Source of the DNA: Rudaea sp. 3F27F6
Lineage (GTDB): Bacteria; Pseudomonadota; Gammaproteobacteria; Xanthomonadales; Rhodanobacteraceae
Assembly: GCF_005503555.1 (NCBI RefSeq)
Contig: NZ_SCNG01000007.1
Location: 124,001 to 188,000 of the forward strand
Direction: 5' to 3'
DNA length: 64,000 bases
A model generated the notes under the pieces. That model was not told the DNA's origin. It saw nothing but the letters and a program-made list of their open reading frames with translations, and did not search any database. Positions 1-8,364 of this stretch are shown in pieces. How positions within the stretch are numbered: position 1 is the first letter of the stretch; each line of letters starts with the position of its first letter. A program made the position numbers and the translations under genes.

Positions 1-29
1 ATACGGGTCCTACAAACCGGGGGTACAAC

Positions 30-1700
30 GTGCTGTCGATGCAAAGCGCAAGATGTGCGCTGATTCTTACTTGTCTGCTTTTGCTCCATGGCTGCGCGAG
101 CATCCCCTCGGCCGGAATCGACGGGCCGGATAAAGACAAGCTCCCGGCCAACGGCGGCCTGGTTGCCGTGCAGGTGGTCACCAATTCCGCGCATCTGACC
201 GACGTCCTGGTGAACTGGACCGAGGTCATCGTCGTCAAGGAAGGCAGCGTCGGCAAAAACGGAGAGCCCGAACTCTTCTCGTTGCCCGCGCTTGACGATG
301 GACTGACCTCGACACGCGTCTTCGTCGGCGTGCTCGCACCGGGACGCTATCGGTTCGGCGGCCTTTTCAGTTATGCGCGCAGCGACGACAGGACCTACAT
401 GCTGTCCGCCGGCGCGCCGCGGACTGTGGGTACCTTCGATGTGCAAACCGATCGTCTAACCAATCTCGGCACGGTCCTCTTCCAGCCGTTTCATCCCGAC
501 CCCCTGGCCAATACCGCAGTGCTGGCCCCGACCGAAACGCCGTACGCCATGTCGCGCATCGACGACAGCCAATCTTTGGCGGAGTTCGTCGCCGCCAAAT
601 ATCCCAAGCAGTTCGAGCGCACCAAGGCTGTGGAAGCGCTCGGCTGGCTTGCCGACAAGGAAACCGATGCGCGTTCGCATCTCGCCAAGGCGATCCACGG
701 CTTTGCCTTCATGGAAAAGCCGCGCTATGTATCGAAGGAGGAAATTCTCTACACCGCGCGTCTCGGTTCTCTGTACCGGCGTTCCGCATCGGGCCAGTGG
801 ACGATCGGCCATCTGCCGACCAATCTCGCTTTGATATCCGCGACGAAGCTCAGCGACGGCAGCTATGTGGCCGGCGGCGAACGCGGCACGGTCTGGCATG
901 CCGACAGCTTCGATGCACCCTGGCAGCCAGCGGCGCTGCCTTATGCCGGGCAATCGACGGCATGGCTCGGCGAGGCGGACGGAAAACTCTTCGCGATCGG
1001 CATGGATAATGGTAAGGCGCGCCTGTATCAGCGCAGCGCAGACTGGACCTGGGCGCCGGTCGGCGAGTACGGCACGAAGGTCAAAGAAGGAACGCGGGAG
1101 TTGGCGTACGACTACGATCTGGCTCCGCGGGTCGTGATTCGCGGCAAGGAATTGCTGGTGTATGACGATCACTCGCGATATCGATTCGACGCCGGCACGG
1201 CCAAGCTCTCCAAAATCGACGACCAAGGCTCGTTCCTGGTTCAGCAGCAGCCCAACGGCATCGTCGTATCCAACGCCGACAGCTTCTGGTTCGGCGGCGT
1301 AGGCGCTCCGCAAATCAGCCGCGACGGCGGGATGACATGGGAACCGTATCATCGCCTGGGCAAATGGGGCGGAGCGCTGTATGTGTTCGCTGACGGCACG
1401 CCGATGGCCATCGATTCCGACATAGGCTTCGGTTGGAAAGGCTGGGAGAAAGAAGCACATCCGTCGGTCCTGATCAGTTCCGACAAAGGCAAGACCCAGC
1501 GTGCGATCGGCCAGGTCGCTTTCGGCTGCAATCGCATCGAGGGGCAGATTTCAACCGACGAATTGCTGTATCTCTACTGCTTTGACGGATCCTTGCTGAA
1601 GAGCACGGACCGCGGCCGCAGTTGGGTTCCCGAATACAGCCGTGCGGTCAGGGCCGACAGACTGCCCGCTGAGTTCCTCGGTCCCAAAGCGAAGAAGTGA
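30..1700 (+). CDS. putative lipoprotein with BNR/YCF48-like repeats
   Basis: Product of 556 residues, probably exported and lipid-anchored. The N-terminus has a hydrophobic stretch ending LLLLHGC, so Cys22 is the likely lipidated residue (His at -2 is unusual for a lipobox). The C-terminal two thirds contain repeated beta-propeller-like phrases such as ISRDGGMTWEPY and STDRGRSWVPEY, which match the BNR/YCF48 type of Asp-box repeat. I chose the GTG at 30 because a GGGGG run lies about 7 bases upstream; an ATG at 39 is an alternative and leaves the signal peptide intact. No neighbour gives a pathway. The function is unknown; the lipoprotein and propeller calls rest on motifs only. Confidence 0.7.
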   Translation: MLSMQSARCALILTCLLLLHGCASIPSAGIDGPDKDKLPANGGLVAVQVVTNSAHLTDVLVNWTEVIVVKEGSVGKNGEPELFSLPALDDGLTSTRVFVGVLAPGRYRFGGLFSYARSDDRTYMLSAGAPRTVGTFDVQTDRLTNLGTVLFQPFHPDPLANTAVLAPTETPYAMSRIDDSQSLAEFVAAKYPKQFERTKAVEALGWLADKETDARSHLAKAIHGFAFMEKPRYVSKEEILYTARLGSLYRRSASGQWTIGHLPTNLALISATKLSDGSYVAGGERGTVWHADSFDAPWQPAALPYAGQSTAWLGEADGKLFAIGMDNGKARLYQRSADWTWAPVGEYGTKVKEGTRELAYDYDLAPRVVIRGKELLVYDDHSRYRFDAGTAKLSKIDDQGSFLVQQQPNGIVVSNADSFWFGGVGAPQISRDGGMTWEPYHRLGKWGGALYVFADGTPMAIDSDIGFGWKGWEKEAHPSVLISSDKGKTQRAIGQVAFGCNRIEGQISTDELLYLYCFDGSLLKSTDRGRSWVPEYSRAVRADRLPAEFLGPKAKK

Positions 1701-1823
1701 ACGACCGAGAACCCACGCGTCACGAATAAGACCTTGATTTTCCAGCGGCAAGCCGCCGACACGGCTTGCCCGCGCCCCAAAGCTGGCGGAAAATAGCGGG
1801 TTGAATACCAGCAGCCGCCAGAA

Positions 1824-3722
1824 ATGATCGACCCAGCCCGCTACCCGCGCTTGTCGCGCATCGACTCGCCGACCGACCTGCGCAAGCTCGATGAAGCCGA
1901 GCTGCCCGAGGTTGCACGCGAGTTGCGCGACTATCTGATCGAACAGGTCGCCACCGCGGGCGGCCATTTCGGCGCGGGACTCGGCGTGGTCGAACTGACC
2001 GTCGCCCTGCATTATCTGTACAACACGCCGGAAGACCGCCTCGTGTGGGACGTCGGCCATCAGTGCTATCCGCACAAAATTCTGACCGGGCGGCGCGACC
2101 GCATCCACACGATCAAGCAGAAGGACGGCCTCGCGCCGTTCCCACGCCGCGACGAGAGCGCCTACGACACGTTCGGTGTCGGCCACTCGTCGACGTCGAT
2201 CTCGGCCGCACTCGGCATGGCGGTCGCCGCGCAGCGCAAGGGCGATGCGCGCAAGATCGTCGCCGTGATCGGCGACGGCGGCCTGACCGGCGGCATGGCC
2301 TACGAGGCCCTGCATCACGGCGGCGACGTCGATGCCGACATGCTCGTGATCCTCAACGACAACCAGATGTCGATCAGCGAGAACGTCGGCGCGCTGCCGA
2401 AGATGCTCGCGCGCCTGATGACCAGCCGCACGCTCAATGCGATGCGCGAGCGGGCGAAGAACAGCATGCGCCCGCACGGCGTGCTCTGGCGCTTCCTCAA
2501 GCGCTGGGAAGAACATCTCAAGGGCATGTTCGTGCCGTCGACCTTGTTCGAGGAGTTCGGCTTCCACTACTTCGGCCCGATCGACGGTCACGATCTGCCG
2601 ATGCTGCTGCACTCGCTGAAGACGCTGAAGGAACTGAAAGGCCCGCAGCTTCTGCATGTGATCACGACCAAGGGCAAAGGCTACGCACCGGCCGAGGCGC
2701 AGCAGATCGAGTATCACGCGGTCGGCCCGTTCGATCCGGTCAAGGGCCTGGTCAAGAAGGCGCCCGGCAAGCAGACCTATACCGACGTGTTCAGCGACTG
2801 GCTCTGCGACCAGGCGCGCGCGGACGAGCGTCTGCTCGCGATCACGCCGGCGATGCGCGAAGGTTCGGGCCTCGTGCGTTTCTCGAAAGAATTCCCGCAG
2901 CGCTATTTCGACGTCGGCATCGCCGAACAGCATGCGGTGACGCTCGCCGCCGGCATGGCCTGCGAAGGCGCCAAGCCGGTCGTCGCGATCTACTCGACCT
3001 TCCTGCAGCGCGCCTACGATCAGGCGATCCACGACGTCGCGATCCAGAACCTCGACGTCACCTTCGCCATCGACCGCGCGGGCGTCGTCGGCCCCGACGG
3101 CGCAACGCATGCGGGCAGCTTCGATCTGTCTTTCCTGCGCTGCATTCCGAACATCGTCGTGGCCGCGCCGAGCGACGAGAACGAGTGCCGGCAGTTGCTG
3201 ACGACGAGTTTCCTGCATCCGGGCCCGGCCGCCGTGCGCTATCCACGCGGCACCGGTACGGGCGCCAAGCTCGACGCGGAACTGAAAACGCTGCCGCTCG
3301 GCAAGGCCGAGGTCCGTCTGCGCGGCGCGAATCTCGCCATTCTCGCTTTCGGCAGCCCGCTGACCGCCGCGCTTCAAATCGGCACCGAACTCGGCGCCAC
3401 CGTGGTCGACATGCGCTGGGTCAAGCCGCTCGACGAAGCGTTGATTCTCGACCTCGCGCGCACGCACGCCGCGATCGTCACGCTGGAAGACAACGCCGTC
3501 GCCGGCGGCGCCGGCAGCGGCGTGGCCGAATTGCTCGCCGCGCATGGCCAGCAAGTGTCGGTACTGCATCTCGGCCTGCCCGACAGTTATCTCGAACATG
3601 CGAGCCGCGAGCAGTTGCTTGCCGAAGCCGGCATCGATGCGGCCGGAATCCGCGCAGCGGTGCTCAAGCGCTGGCCGCAGTTTGCCCTGGCGCCGCAAAC
3701 AGGAATCCGCAGCGTAATCTAA
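1824..3722 (+). CDS. dxs: 1-deoxy-D-xylulose-5-phosphate synthase
   Basis: Condenses pyruvate and glyceraldehyde 3-phosphate to 1-deoxy-D-xylulose 5-phosphate, the first step of the MEP isoprenoid pathway and a branch to thiamine and pyridoxal. At 632 residues the length is normal. Visible family motifs are [34 protein letters not shown], the thiamine-diphosphate motif [14 protein letters not shown] followed by LNDNQMSIS, and the transketolase Glu in [14 protein letters not shown]. The ATG at 1824 has only a weak ribosome site, but family homology begins within the first 15 residues. A 9-bp hairpin lies at 1747-1770 upstream without a T tract. The neighbours are not MEP genes, so the gene appears monocistronic or is followed only by the small secreted protein. 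Confidence 0.97.
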   Translation: MIDPARYPRLSRIDSPTDLRKLDEAELPEVARELRDYLIEQVATAGGHFGAGLGVVELTVALHYLYNTPEDRLVWDVGHQCYPHKILTGRRDRIHTIKQKDGLAPFPRRDESAYDTFGVGHSSTSISAALGMAVAAQRKGDARKIVAVIGDGGLTGGMAYEALHHGGDVDADMLVILNDNQMSISENVGALPKMLARLMTSRTLNAMRERAKNSMRPHGVLWRFLKRWEEHLKGMFVPSTLFEEFGFHYFGPIDGHDLPMLLHSLKTLKELKGPQLLHVITTKGKGYAPAEAQQIEYHAVGPFDPVKGLVKKAPGKQTYTDVFSDWLCDQARADERLLAITPAMREGSGLVRFSKEFPQRYFDVGIAEQHAVTLAAGMACEGAKPVVAIYSTFLQRAYDQAIHDVAIQNLDVTFAIDRAGVVGPDGATHAGSFDLSFLRCIPNIVVAAPSDENECRQLLTTSFLHPGPAAVRYPRGTGTGAKLDAELKTLPLGKAEVRLRGANLAILAFGSPLTAALQIGTELGATVVDMRWVKPLDEALILDLARTHAAIVTLEDNAVAGGAGSGVAELLAAHGQQVSVLHLGLPDSYLEHASREQLLAEAGIDAAGIRAAVLKRWPQFALAPQTGIRSVI

Positions 3723-3747
3723 GCGTGCCATCAGTGAGGTAGTGAAT

Positions 3748-4497
3748 ATGCGCAATCTGCTGTTGTGTTCGCTGCTGATCCTGCTGACGTCCGCGCAACC
3801 TCCGGCGTGCGCGCAAGCGCTGCCGGCACCCAGGCCGAACCTGGCCGAGAGAAAATCCGACGCGCCGGTCAAGCGCATCGACGTCTACGTTACGCCCTAC
3901 TACGAAGCGGCCAGAACGGCCGACGCCGCGCCGCACGTCGCCGTGCATCCGCAACTCGACGCCCTGCTCGCATCGGGCAACAAGGACGACATCGCGCGCG
4001 TGCGCGACACGATTCGCGGCACGCCGGCTTCGGTCACGCCGATGACGATGATGGCGCTGGCGATCCGCCTCTACGACGTCGGCCTGCGCGACGACGCCGT
4101 GTTCTGGTTCTACGCGGCGAAGGACCGCTACATCGCGCTGAGCGAGGTACTCGACGTGAAATCCCCGGCACTCGCCCAGGTCGACGACGCGATGCACGCC
4201 TTCGTCTCGCTGGCCGGCCCCTATTTCAACAGCTACGCCTTCTGCGATATCGGCAAGCAGCAGAAGATCGCCCAGGACGCCGTCGACTGGGTCGAAAAGA
4301 ATCCTTACGAAGCGACGTTCCTGCCGCAGCTTCCGGCCAAGTCGGGCGATCGCGCAGCGAATCTGAAAGCGGCGATTGCACTACTGCGTTCGAACGCGCA
4401 AAAAGAGAAGGCGTATTTTTCCGATCCCAAGACCGTGCAGGATTTCAACGCCAAGCGCGCGCAGAACAACGTGCCGGCGCAGTTTTGCTGGCAGTAG
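3748..4497 (+). CDS. hypothetical secreted protein
   Basis: A 249-residue product with a clear Sec signal peptide (MRNLLLCSLLILLTSAQPPA, cleavage near ACAQA). The ATG at 3748 is preferred over the in-frame GTG at 3742 because GAGG at 3736-3739 is 8 bases away from the ATG but only 2 from the GTG. The mature part is mixed helical, with phrases such as MALAIRLYDVGLRDDAVFWF that suggest a helical repeat, and one late CDIGKQQ segment. I do not recognise the family. It follows dxs by 25 bases on the same strand, so co-transcription is possible, but a functional link is not implied. Confidence 0.75.
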   Translation: MRNLLLCSLLILLTSAQPPACAQALPAPRPNLAERKSDAPVKRIDVYVTPYYEAARTADAAPHVAVHPQLDALLASGNKDDIARVRDTIRGTPASVTPMTMMALAIRLYDVGLRDDAVFWFYAAKDRYIALSEVLDVKSPALAQVDDAMHAFVSLAGPYFNSYAFCDIGKQQKIAQDAVDWVEKNPYEATFLPQLPAKSGDRAANLKAAIALLRSNAQKEKAYFSDPKTVQDFNAKRAQNNVPAQFCWQ

Positions 4498-4590
4498 CTC
4501 CCCGCGAAATGCGACCGCAACCGATGTGGTCGCGTGGAAATATCGGTCGGCGCTAGTATCGAAGACAGGCAGCGCAACCCGGGAGGCAGC

Positions 4591-5049
4591 ATGGCCACGC
4601 TCGATATCAACGGCAAAGGCGTCGATGTGGAGGCCTCGCCGGATACACCCCTGCTTTGGGTGCTACGCGACCATCTCGGCATGACCGGCACCAAGTTCGG
4701 CTGCGGCATGGCCCTGTGCGGCGCGTGCACGGTCTATCTCGACGGCACGCCGACACGCTCCTGCATCACGCCACTCGCCGCGCTCGCCGGCAAGAAAATC
4801 ACCACGATCGAAGGCCTCGACGGCAAAGTCGCCAAAGCCGTGCAGGCGGCATGGGACCGCATCGACGTGCCGCAGTGCGGCTACTGCCAATCGGGCCAGG
4901 TGCTCGCGGCTGCCGCGCTGCTGACGAAAAATCCGCACCCCTCCGACGCCGACATCGACACGGCGATGAGCGGCAACGTCTGCCGCTGCGGCACGTATCA
5001 GCGCATACGCGCAGCGATCCACGACGCGGCCAAGAGCCTGGGAGCCTGA
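4591..5049 (+). CDS. [2Fe-2S] subunit of aldehyde oxidase/isoquinoline oxidoreductase-type hydroxylase
   Basis: Small electron-transfer subunit (152 residues) of a molybdenum hydroxylase; it passes electrons from the molybdopterin subunit through two [2Fe-2S] clusters. The plant-type cluster cysteines are C38, C43, C46 and C58 ([15 protein letters not shown] then SC). The second, helical-bundle cluster uses C96, C99, C131 and C133 (QCGYCQSG and CRCGTYQRI). The start at 4591 is supported by GGGAGG just upstream; a longer reading from 4534 has no such site. It is followed 3 bases later by the large subunit. The IorA/IorB-like two-gene arrangement lacks a separate FAD subunit, so the electron acceptor is probably a cytochrome or quinone. 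Confidence 0.93.
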   Translation: MATLDINGKGVDVEASPDTPLLWVLRDHLGMTGTKFGCGMALCGACTVYLDGTPTRSCITPLAALAGKKITTIEGLDGKVAKAVQAAWDRIDVPQCGYCQSGQVLAAAALLTKNPHPSDADIDTAMSGNVCRCGTYQRIRAAIHDAAKSLGA

Positions 5050-5052
5050 GCC

Positions 5053-7203
5053 ATGAACGCAGCCAGCATCTCGCGCCGGAAATTTCTCGAAACCTCCGCG
5101 CTTGTCGGCGGCGGTCTCATCGTCGGTTTGATCTTGCCCTCGCACGGCCTGCTCGCAAAAGCGGCCGCCGGCGACGCCAAGCCCGTGCAGGCCAATGCTT
5201 GGGTGCGCATCGCGCCCGACGACACGATCACCCTGATCTGCCACCGCAACGAGATGGGCCAGGACGTGCACACCTCGCTCGCCCTGCTTATCGCCGAGGA
5301 ACTCGAGGTCGACGTCGACAAGGTGAAGATCGAGCAGGCGCCGGTCGATCCGGTTTACGTCAACGCCCTGCTCGGCGCACAGATCACCGGCGGCAGCACG
5401 AGCGTGCGCGATGCCTGGACCAAGCTGCGCGAAGCCGGCGCGACTGCGCGCATCCAGATCGTGGCCGCGGCGGCGAACGAGTGGAAAGTCGCCGCGACCG
5501 ATTGCGTGGCGAAAGACGGCGCGGTCAGCCACGGCGACAAACGCAAGCGCTACGGCGAACTTGCCGCCGCCGCGGCGAAGCTACCGGCGCCGGCTAAAGT
5601 CGAATTGAAGACGCCTGCGCAATTCACCCAGATCGGCAAGCATCAGCATCGCCTCGATGCGCCAGCGAAGGCACGCGGCAAGGCGATCTTCGGCATCGAC
5701 GCGAGCCAGCCCGGCATGGTCTATGCCTCGCTCGAACAATGCCCGGTGATCGGCGGCAAAGTTGCGAGCGTCGACGATGCCAAAGCGAAAGCGATGCCTG
5801 GCGTGCGCGCCGTGGTCAATATCGGCGAAGGCGTCGCCGTCGTCGCCGATCACTACTGGAATGCGAAGAAAGCGCGCGAAGCGCTCGCGATCACCTGGGA
5901 CTACGGCCCCGGCGCGGGCCTCGACAACGCCAAGATCGAAGCGACGCTGAAAGAAGGCGCGAAGCAGGACGGCTCGGTGATCCGCAAGCAGGGCGACGTC
6001 GAAGCCGCACTCAAGACCGCGGCGAAAAAAATCGACGCCGAATATCGTCTGCAGTTGCTCGCACACGCGACACTGGAGCCGATGAACTGCCTCGCCCTCG
6101 TCTCCGACGCGGGCTGCGATATCTGGACGAGCACGCAGTTTCCGCAAGGCGCGCAGGGCGCGGCCGCCGCGCGCAGCGGCGTGCCTGCGGCGAAGGTGCG
6201 CATCTTCCCGCAATTCATCGGCGGCGGTTTCGGCCGCCGTCTCGACGTGGACTTCATCGGTCAGGCCGCGGCGATCGCCAAGGCCATGCCGGGCACGCCG
6301 GTGAAATTGATCTGGACGCGCGAAGACGATACGCGCAACGACTTCTATCGCCCGGCGAGCTATCACGCGCTCAGCGGCGGCCTCGATGCGAAAGGCGACC
6401 TCGTTGCGTTCGACTACAAGTTCGCCTCGGCCTCGGTGACCAATCGCATGTTTCCGGGCGTGACCAAGGCCGGCCTCGATCCGCTGATGACCGAAGGCGC
6501 GATCGATCTGACCTACGACATCGCCAACGAACGCCAACGCGTGGTGATCCAGGAATTCGGCCTGCGCGTCGGTTACTGGCGCTCGGTCAGCCACGCGCTC
6601 AACGCGTTCGCGATCGAAGGCTTCATCGACGAACTCGCGCACGCTGCGGGCAAAGATCCGGTTGCGTTCCGCGTCGCACTGCTCGGCAAGCAGCCGCGCC
6701 AGCGCGCGGTACTCGAACGCGTAGCCAAAGAAGCCGGCTGGGGCAGGAAGCTGCCCGCGGGCAGCGCGCAGGGCATCGCTTCGATGGAAAGTTATGGCAC
6801 GCATCAGGCCGTCGTTGCCGATATCTCGAAAACGGCGAATGGCGCGATCCGCATCGACAAGCTCACCTATGCGGTCGATCCCGGTATCGCCGTACATCCG
6901 GATCAGGTGATCGCGCAGATCCAGGGCGGTGCGGTCTCCGGTCTGATCAATACGCTGAGCGCGAAGATCACGCTCAAGGACGGCCGCGTCGTGCAGAGCA
7001 ATTTCCACGACTTCCAACTGCCGCGCATGAACCAGATGCCGAAGATCGACGTCGTGCTGATGCCGAGCGGCGACAATCCCGGCGGCATGGGCGAAGTCGG
7101 CGTGCCGCTGGTCGCACCGGCGATCGCCAATGCGGTGTTCGCGCTGACCGGTCAGCGCGTGCGCACACTGCCGCTCGCGGACGCGAAGCTCAGTTTCGCC
7201 TGA
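5053..7203 (+). CDS. molybdopterin-binding large subunit of aldehyde oxidase/isoquinoline oxidoreductase-type hydroxylase
   Basis: Catalytic subunit (716 residues) that hydroxylates an aromatic heterocycle or aldehyde at a molybdenum cofactor. The N-terminus carries a twin-arginine signal (SRRKFLETSALVGGG, R8-R9), so the holoenzyme is probably exported folded to the periplasm with its small partner. Family motifs include FIGGGFGRRLDVDF for cofactor binding and, near the C-terminus, GGMGEVGVPLVAPAIANA, whose Glu is the expected catalytic base. The IorB-like domain order (truncated N-terminal hammerhead domain, then two molybdopterin halves) fits the length. The substrate cannot be read from sequence; family members act on isoquinoline, aldehydes and related compounds. 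Confidence 0.92.
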   Translation: MNAASISRRKFLETSALVGGGLIVGLILPSHGLLAKAAAGDAKPVQANAWVRIAPDDTITLICHRNEMGQDVHTSLALLIAEELEVDVDKVKIEQAPVDPVYVNALLGAQITGGSTSVRDAWTKLREAGATARIQIVAAAANEWKVAATDCVAKDGAVSHGDKRKRYGELAAAAAKLPAPAKVELKTPAQFTQIGKHQHRLDAPAKARGKAIFGIDASQPGMVYASLEQCPVIGGKVASVDDAKAKAMPGVRAVVNIGEGVAVVADHYWNAKKAREALAITWDYGPGAGLDNAKIEATLKEGAKQDGSVIRKQGDVEAALKTAAKKIDAEYRLQLLAHATLEPMNCLALVSDAGCDIWTSTQFPQGAQGAAAARSGVPAAKVRIFPQFIGGGFGRRLDVDFIGQAAAIAKAMPGTPVKLIWTREDDTRNDFYRPASYHALSGGLDAKGDLVAFDYKFASASVTNRMFPGVTKAGLDPLMTEGAIDLTYDIANERQRVVIQEFGLRVGYWRSVSHALNAFAIEGFIDELAHAAGKDPVAFRVALLGKQPRQRAVLERVAKEAGWGRKLPAGSAQGIASMESYGTHQAVVADISKTANGAIRIDKLTYAVDPGIAVHPDQVIAQIQGGAVSGLINTLSAKITLKDGRVVQSNFHDFQLPRMNQMPKIDVVLMPSGDNPGGMGEVGVPLVAPAIANAVFALTGQRVRTLPLADAKLSFA

Positions 7204-7334
7204 TTCGGCGCAGCGCGGCGAAACCTACCGCGCCCGCAGTTTGTCCGTATTTGTCCCCGGCTTGGCCCGAATCGAACGCTTGCCGCCGCAACGGCGCGTT
7301 ATGCTGCACCGACACCATCAAGCTACGACGGTTC

Positions 7335-8228
7335 ATGGCACACCGCGTCCAGTTCGACTTCGAGATCGACTTCACCAACGGCGGCGGCATCCAGGGCCGC
7401 GATTTCCGCCTCGACATCGCCGGCGACGACATCAGCGACCGTGAGCTCGCCGATTATCTCGTCGCCGACATGCGTCTGCTCATGGTCGGTGCGGTACGCA
7501 TCCTCAACAAGCGCATCGTCGAAGAACCGCATAAGCGCAAACCGATCGAGGCGCCGCGCGGCGCGGTCGAATTCGTCGATCTCTCGCATACGATCGAACC
7601 CGGCCTTGTGACTTACAAAGGCCTGCCAGCGCCCATCGTCTGCGACTATCTGAGCCGCGAGGTGTCGCGCGCGATCTACGCGCCCGGCACCGAATTCCAG
7701 ATCGGCAAGATCGAAATGGTGACGAACACCGGCACCTACATCGACTGCCCTTTCCATCGCTATGCGGACGGCAAGGATCTTTCCGAGGTCGGCATCGATG
7801 CGACGGCCGATCTCGACTCGCTCGTCGTGCGCGCGCCGCACACGCCTGCGCAGGCGATCGATGCCGATGCGTTCCGCGGCAAAGAAATCCGCGGCCGCGC
7901 CGTGCTCGTGCACACCGGCTGGGACGCGCACTGGAATACGCCGCGTTACTACGAAGGCGGCCCGTTCCTGACCGCCGAGGCCGCACTCTACCTGCGCGAT
8001 TGCGGCGTCAAACTGGTCGGCATCGATGCGCACAACATCGACGACACGCGCGGACGCGAGCGCCCCGTGCACACGATCCTCCTCGGCGCCGAGATCCTTA
8101 TCGTCGAGCATATGTGCAACCTTGGCGCACTGCCCGACGAGGGCTTCGCCTTCAGCGCGACGCCGCCGAAATTCAAGGGCGCCGGCACGTTTCCGGTGCG
8201 CGCGATGGCGAAGCTGCCGCGCCGATAG
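7335..8228 (+). CDS. cyclase family protein (kynurenine formamidase-like fold)
   Basis: A 297-residue protein of the cyclase/arylformamidase family, whose members hydrolyse or cyclise small acyl compounds at a divalent metal. The family block appears as NTGTYIDCPFHRYADG, where the usual HxGTHxDxPxH motif has Asn and Tyr in place of the first two His residues; Asp and the last His remain. The ATG at 7335 was chosen because the preceding sequence in the same frame is the antisense-like shadow of the upstream oxidoreductase gene, and the protein begins MAHRVQFDFEIDF. The first 75 residues precede the cyclase domain (VEFVDLSHTIEPG). Cytoplasmic, with no signal peptide. The substrate is unknown. 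Confidence 0.85.
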   Translation: MAHRVQFDFEIDFTNGGGIQGRDFRLDIAGDDISDRELADYLVADMRLLMVGAVRILNKRIVEEPHKRKPIEAPRGAVEFVDLSHTIEPGLVTYKGLPAPIVCDYLSREVSRAIYAPGTEFQIGKIEMVTNTGTYIDCPFHRYADGKDLSEVGIDATADLDSLVVRAPHTPAQAIDADAFRGKEIRGRAVLVHTGWDAHWNTPRYYEGGPFLTAEAALYLRDCGVKLVGIDAHNIDDTRGRERPVHTILLGAEILIVEHMCNLGALPDEGFAFSATPPKFKGAGTFPVRAMAKLPRR

Positions 8229-8275
8229 CCCGCGCGGCCGCTTGGCGTTCCAGGGCGTTCGTCTCAATTTAAATA

Positions 8276-8314
8276 GCCAACACCATCACGGTTCAATCGT
8301 GATAGTGTTGGCTT
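8276..8314. repeat. 16-bp inverted repeat upstream of the DUF11 repeat gene
   Basis: Left arm 8276-8291 (AGCCAACACCATCACG) and right arm 8299-8314 (CGTGATAGTGTTGGCT) pair with one mismatch around a 7-base loop. No T tract follows on the + strand. On the - strand a short AT-rich stretch (8267-8275) follows. It could terminate the cyclase transcript or be a regulatory operator or leader hairpin for the gene starting at 8365. Confidence 0.55.
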
Positions 8315-8364
8315 GAGCGATTGCATCTGCTAAGAGTCCGCCGACGCGCTTGCGGAGCAAGACT

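Noticed and set aside
1747-1770. Hairpin before dxs as terminator
   Set aside because: The 9-bp stem is real, but no T tract follows on either strand, so I did not call a terminator.
1551-3878. 775-codon open frame antisense to dxs
   Set aside because: It is the mirror frame of a GC-rich conserved gene; the peptide is Arg/Ala/Asp-rich with no family motif, and dxs is unambiguous on the other strand.
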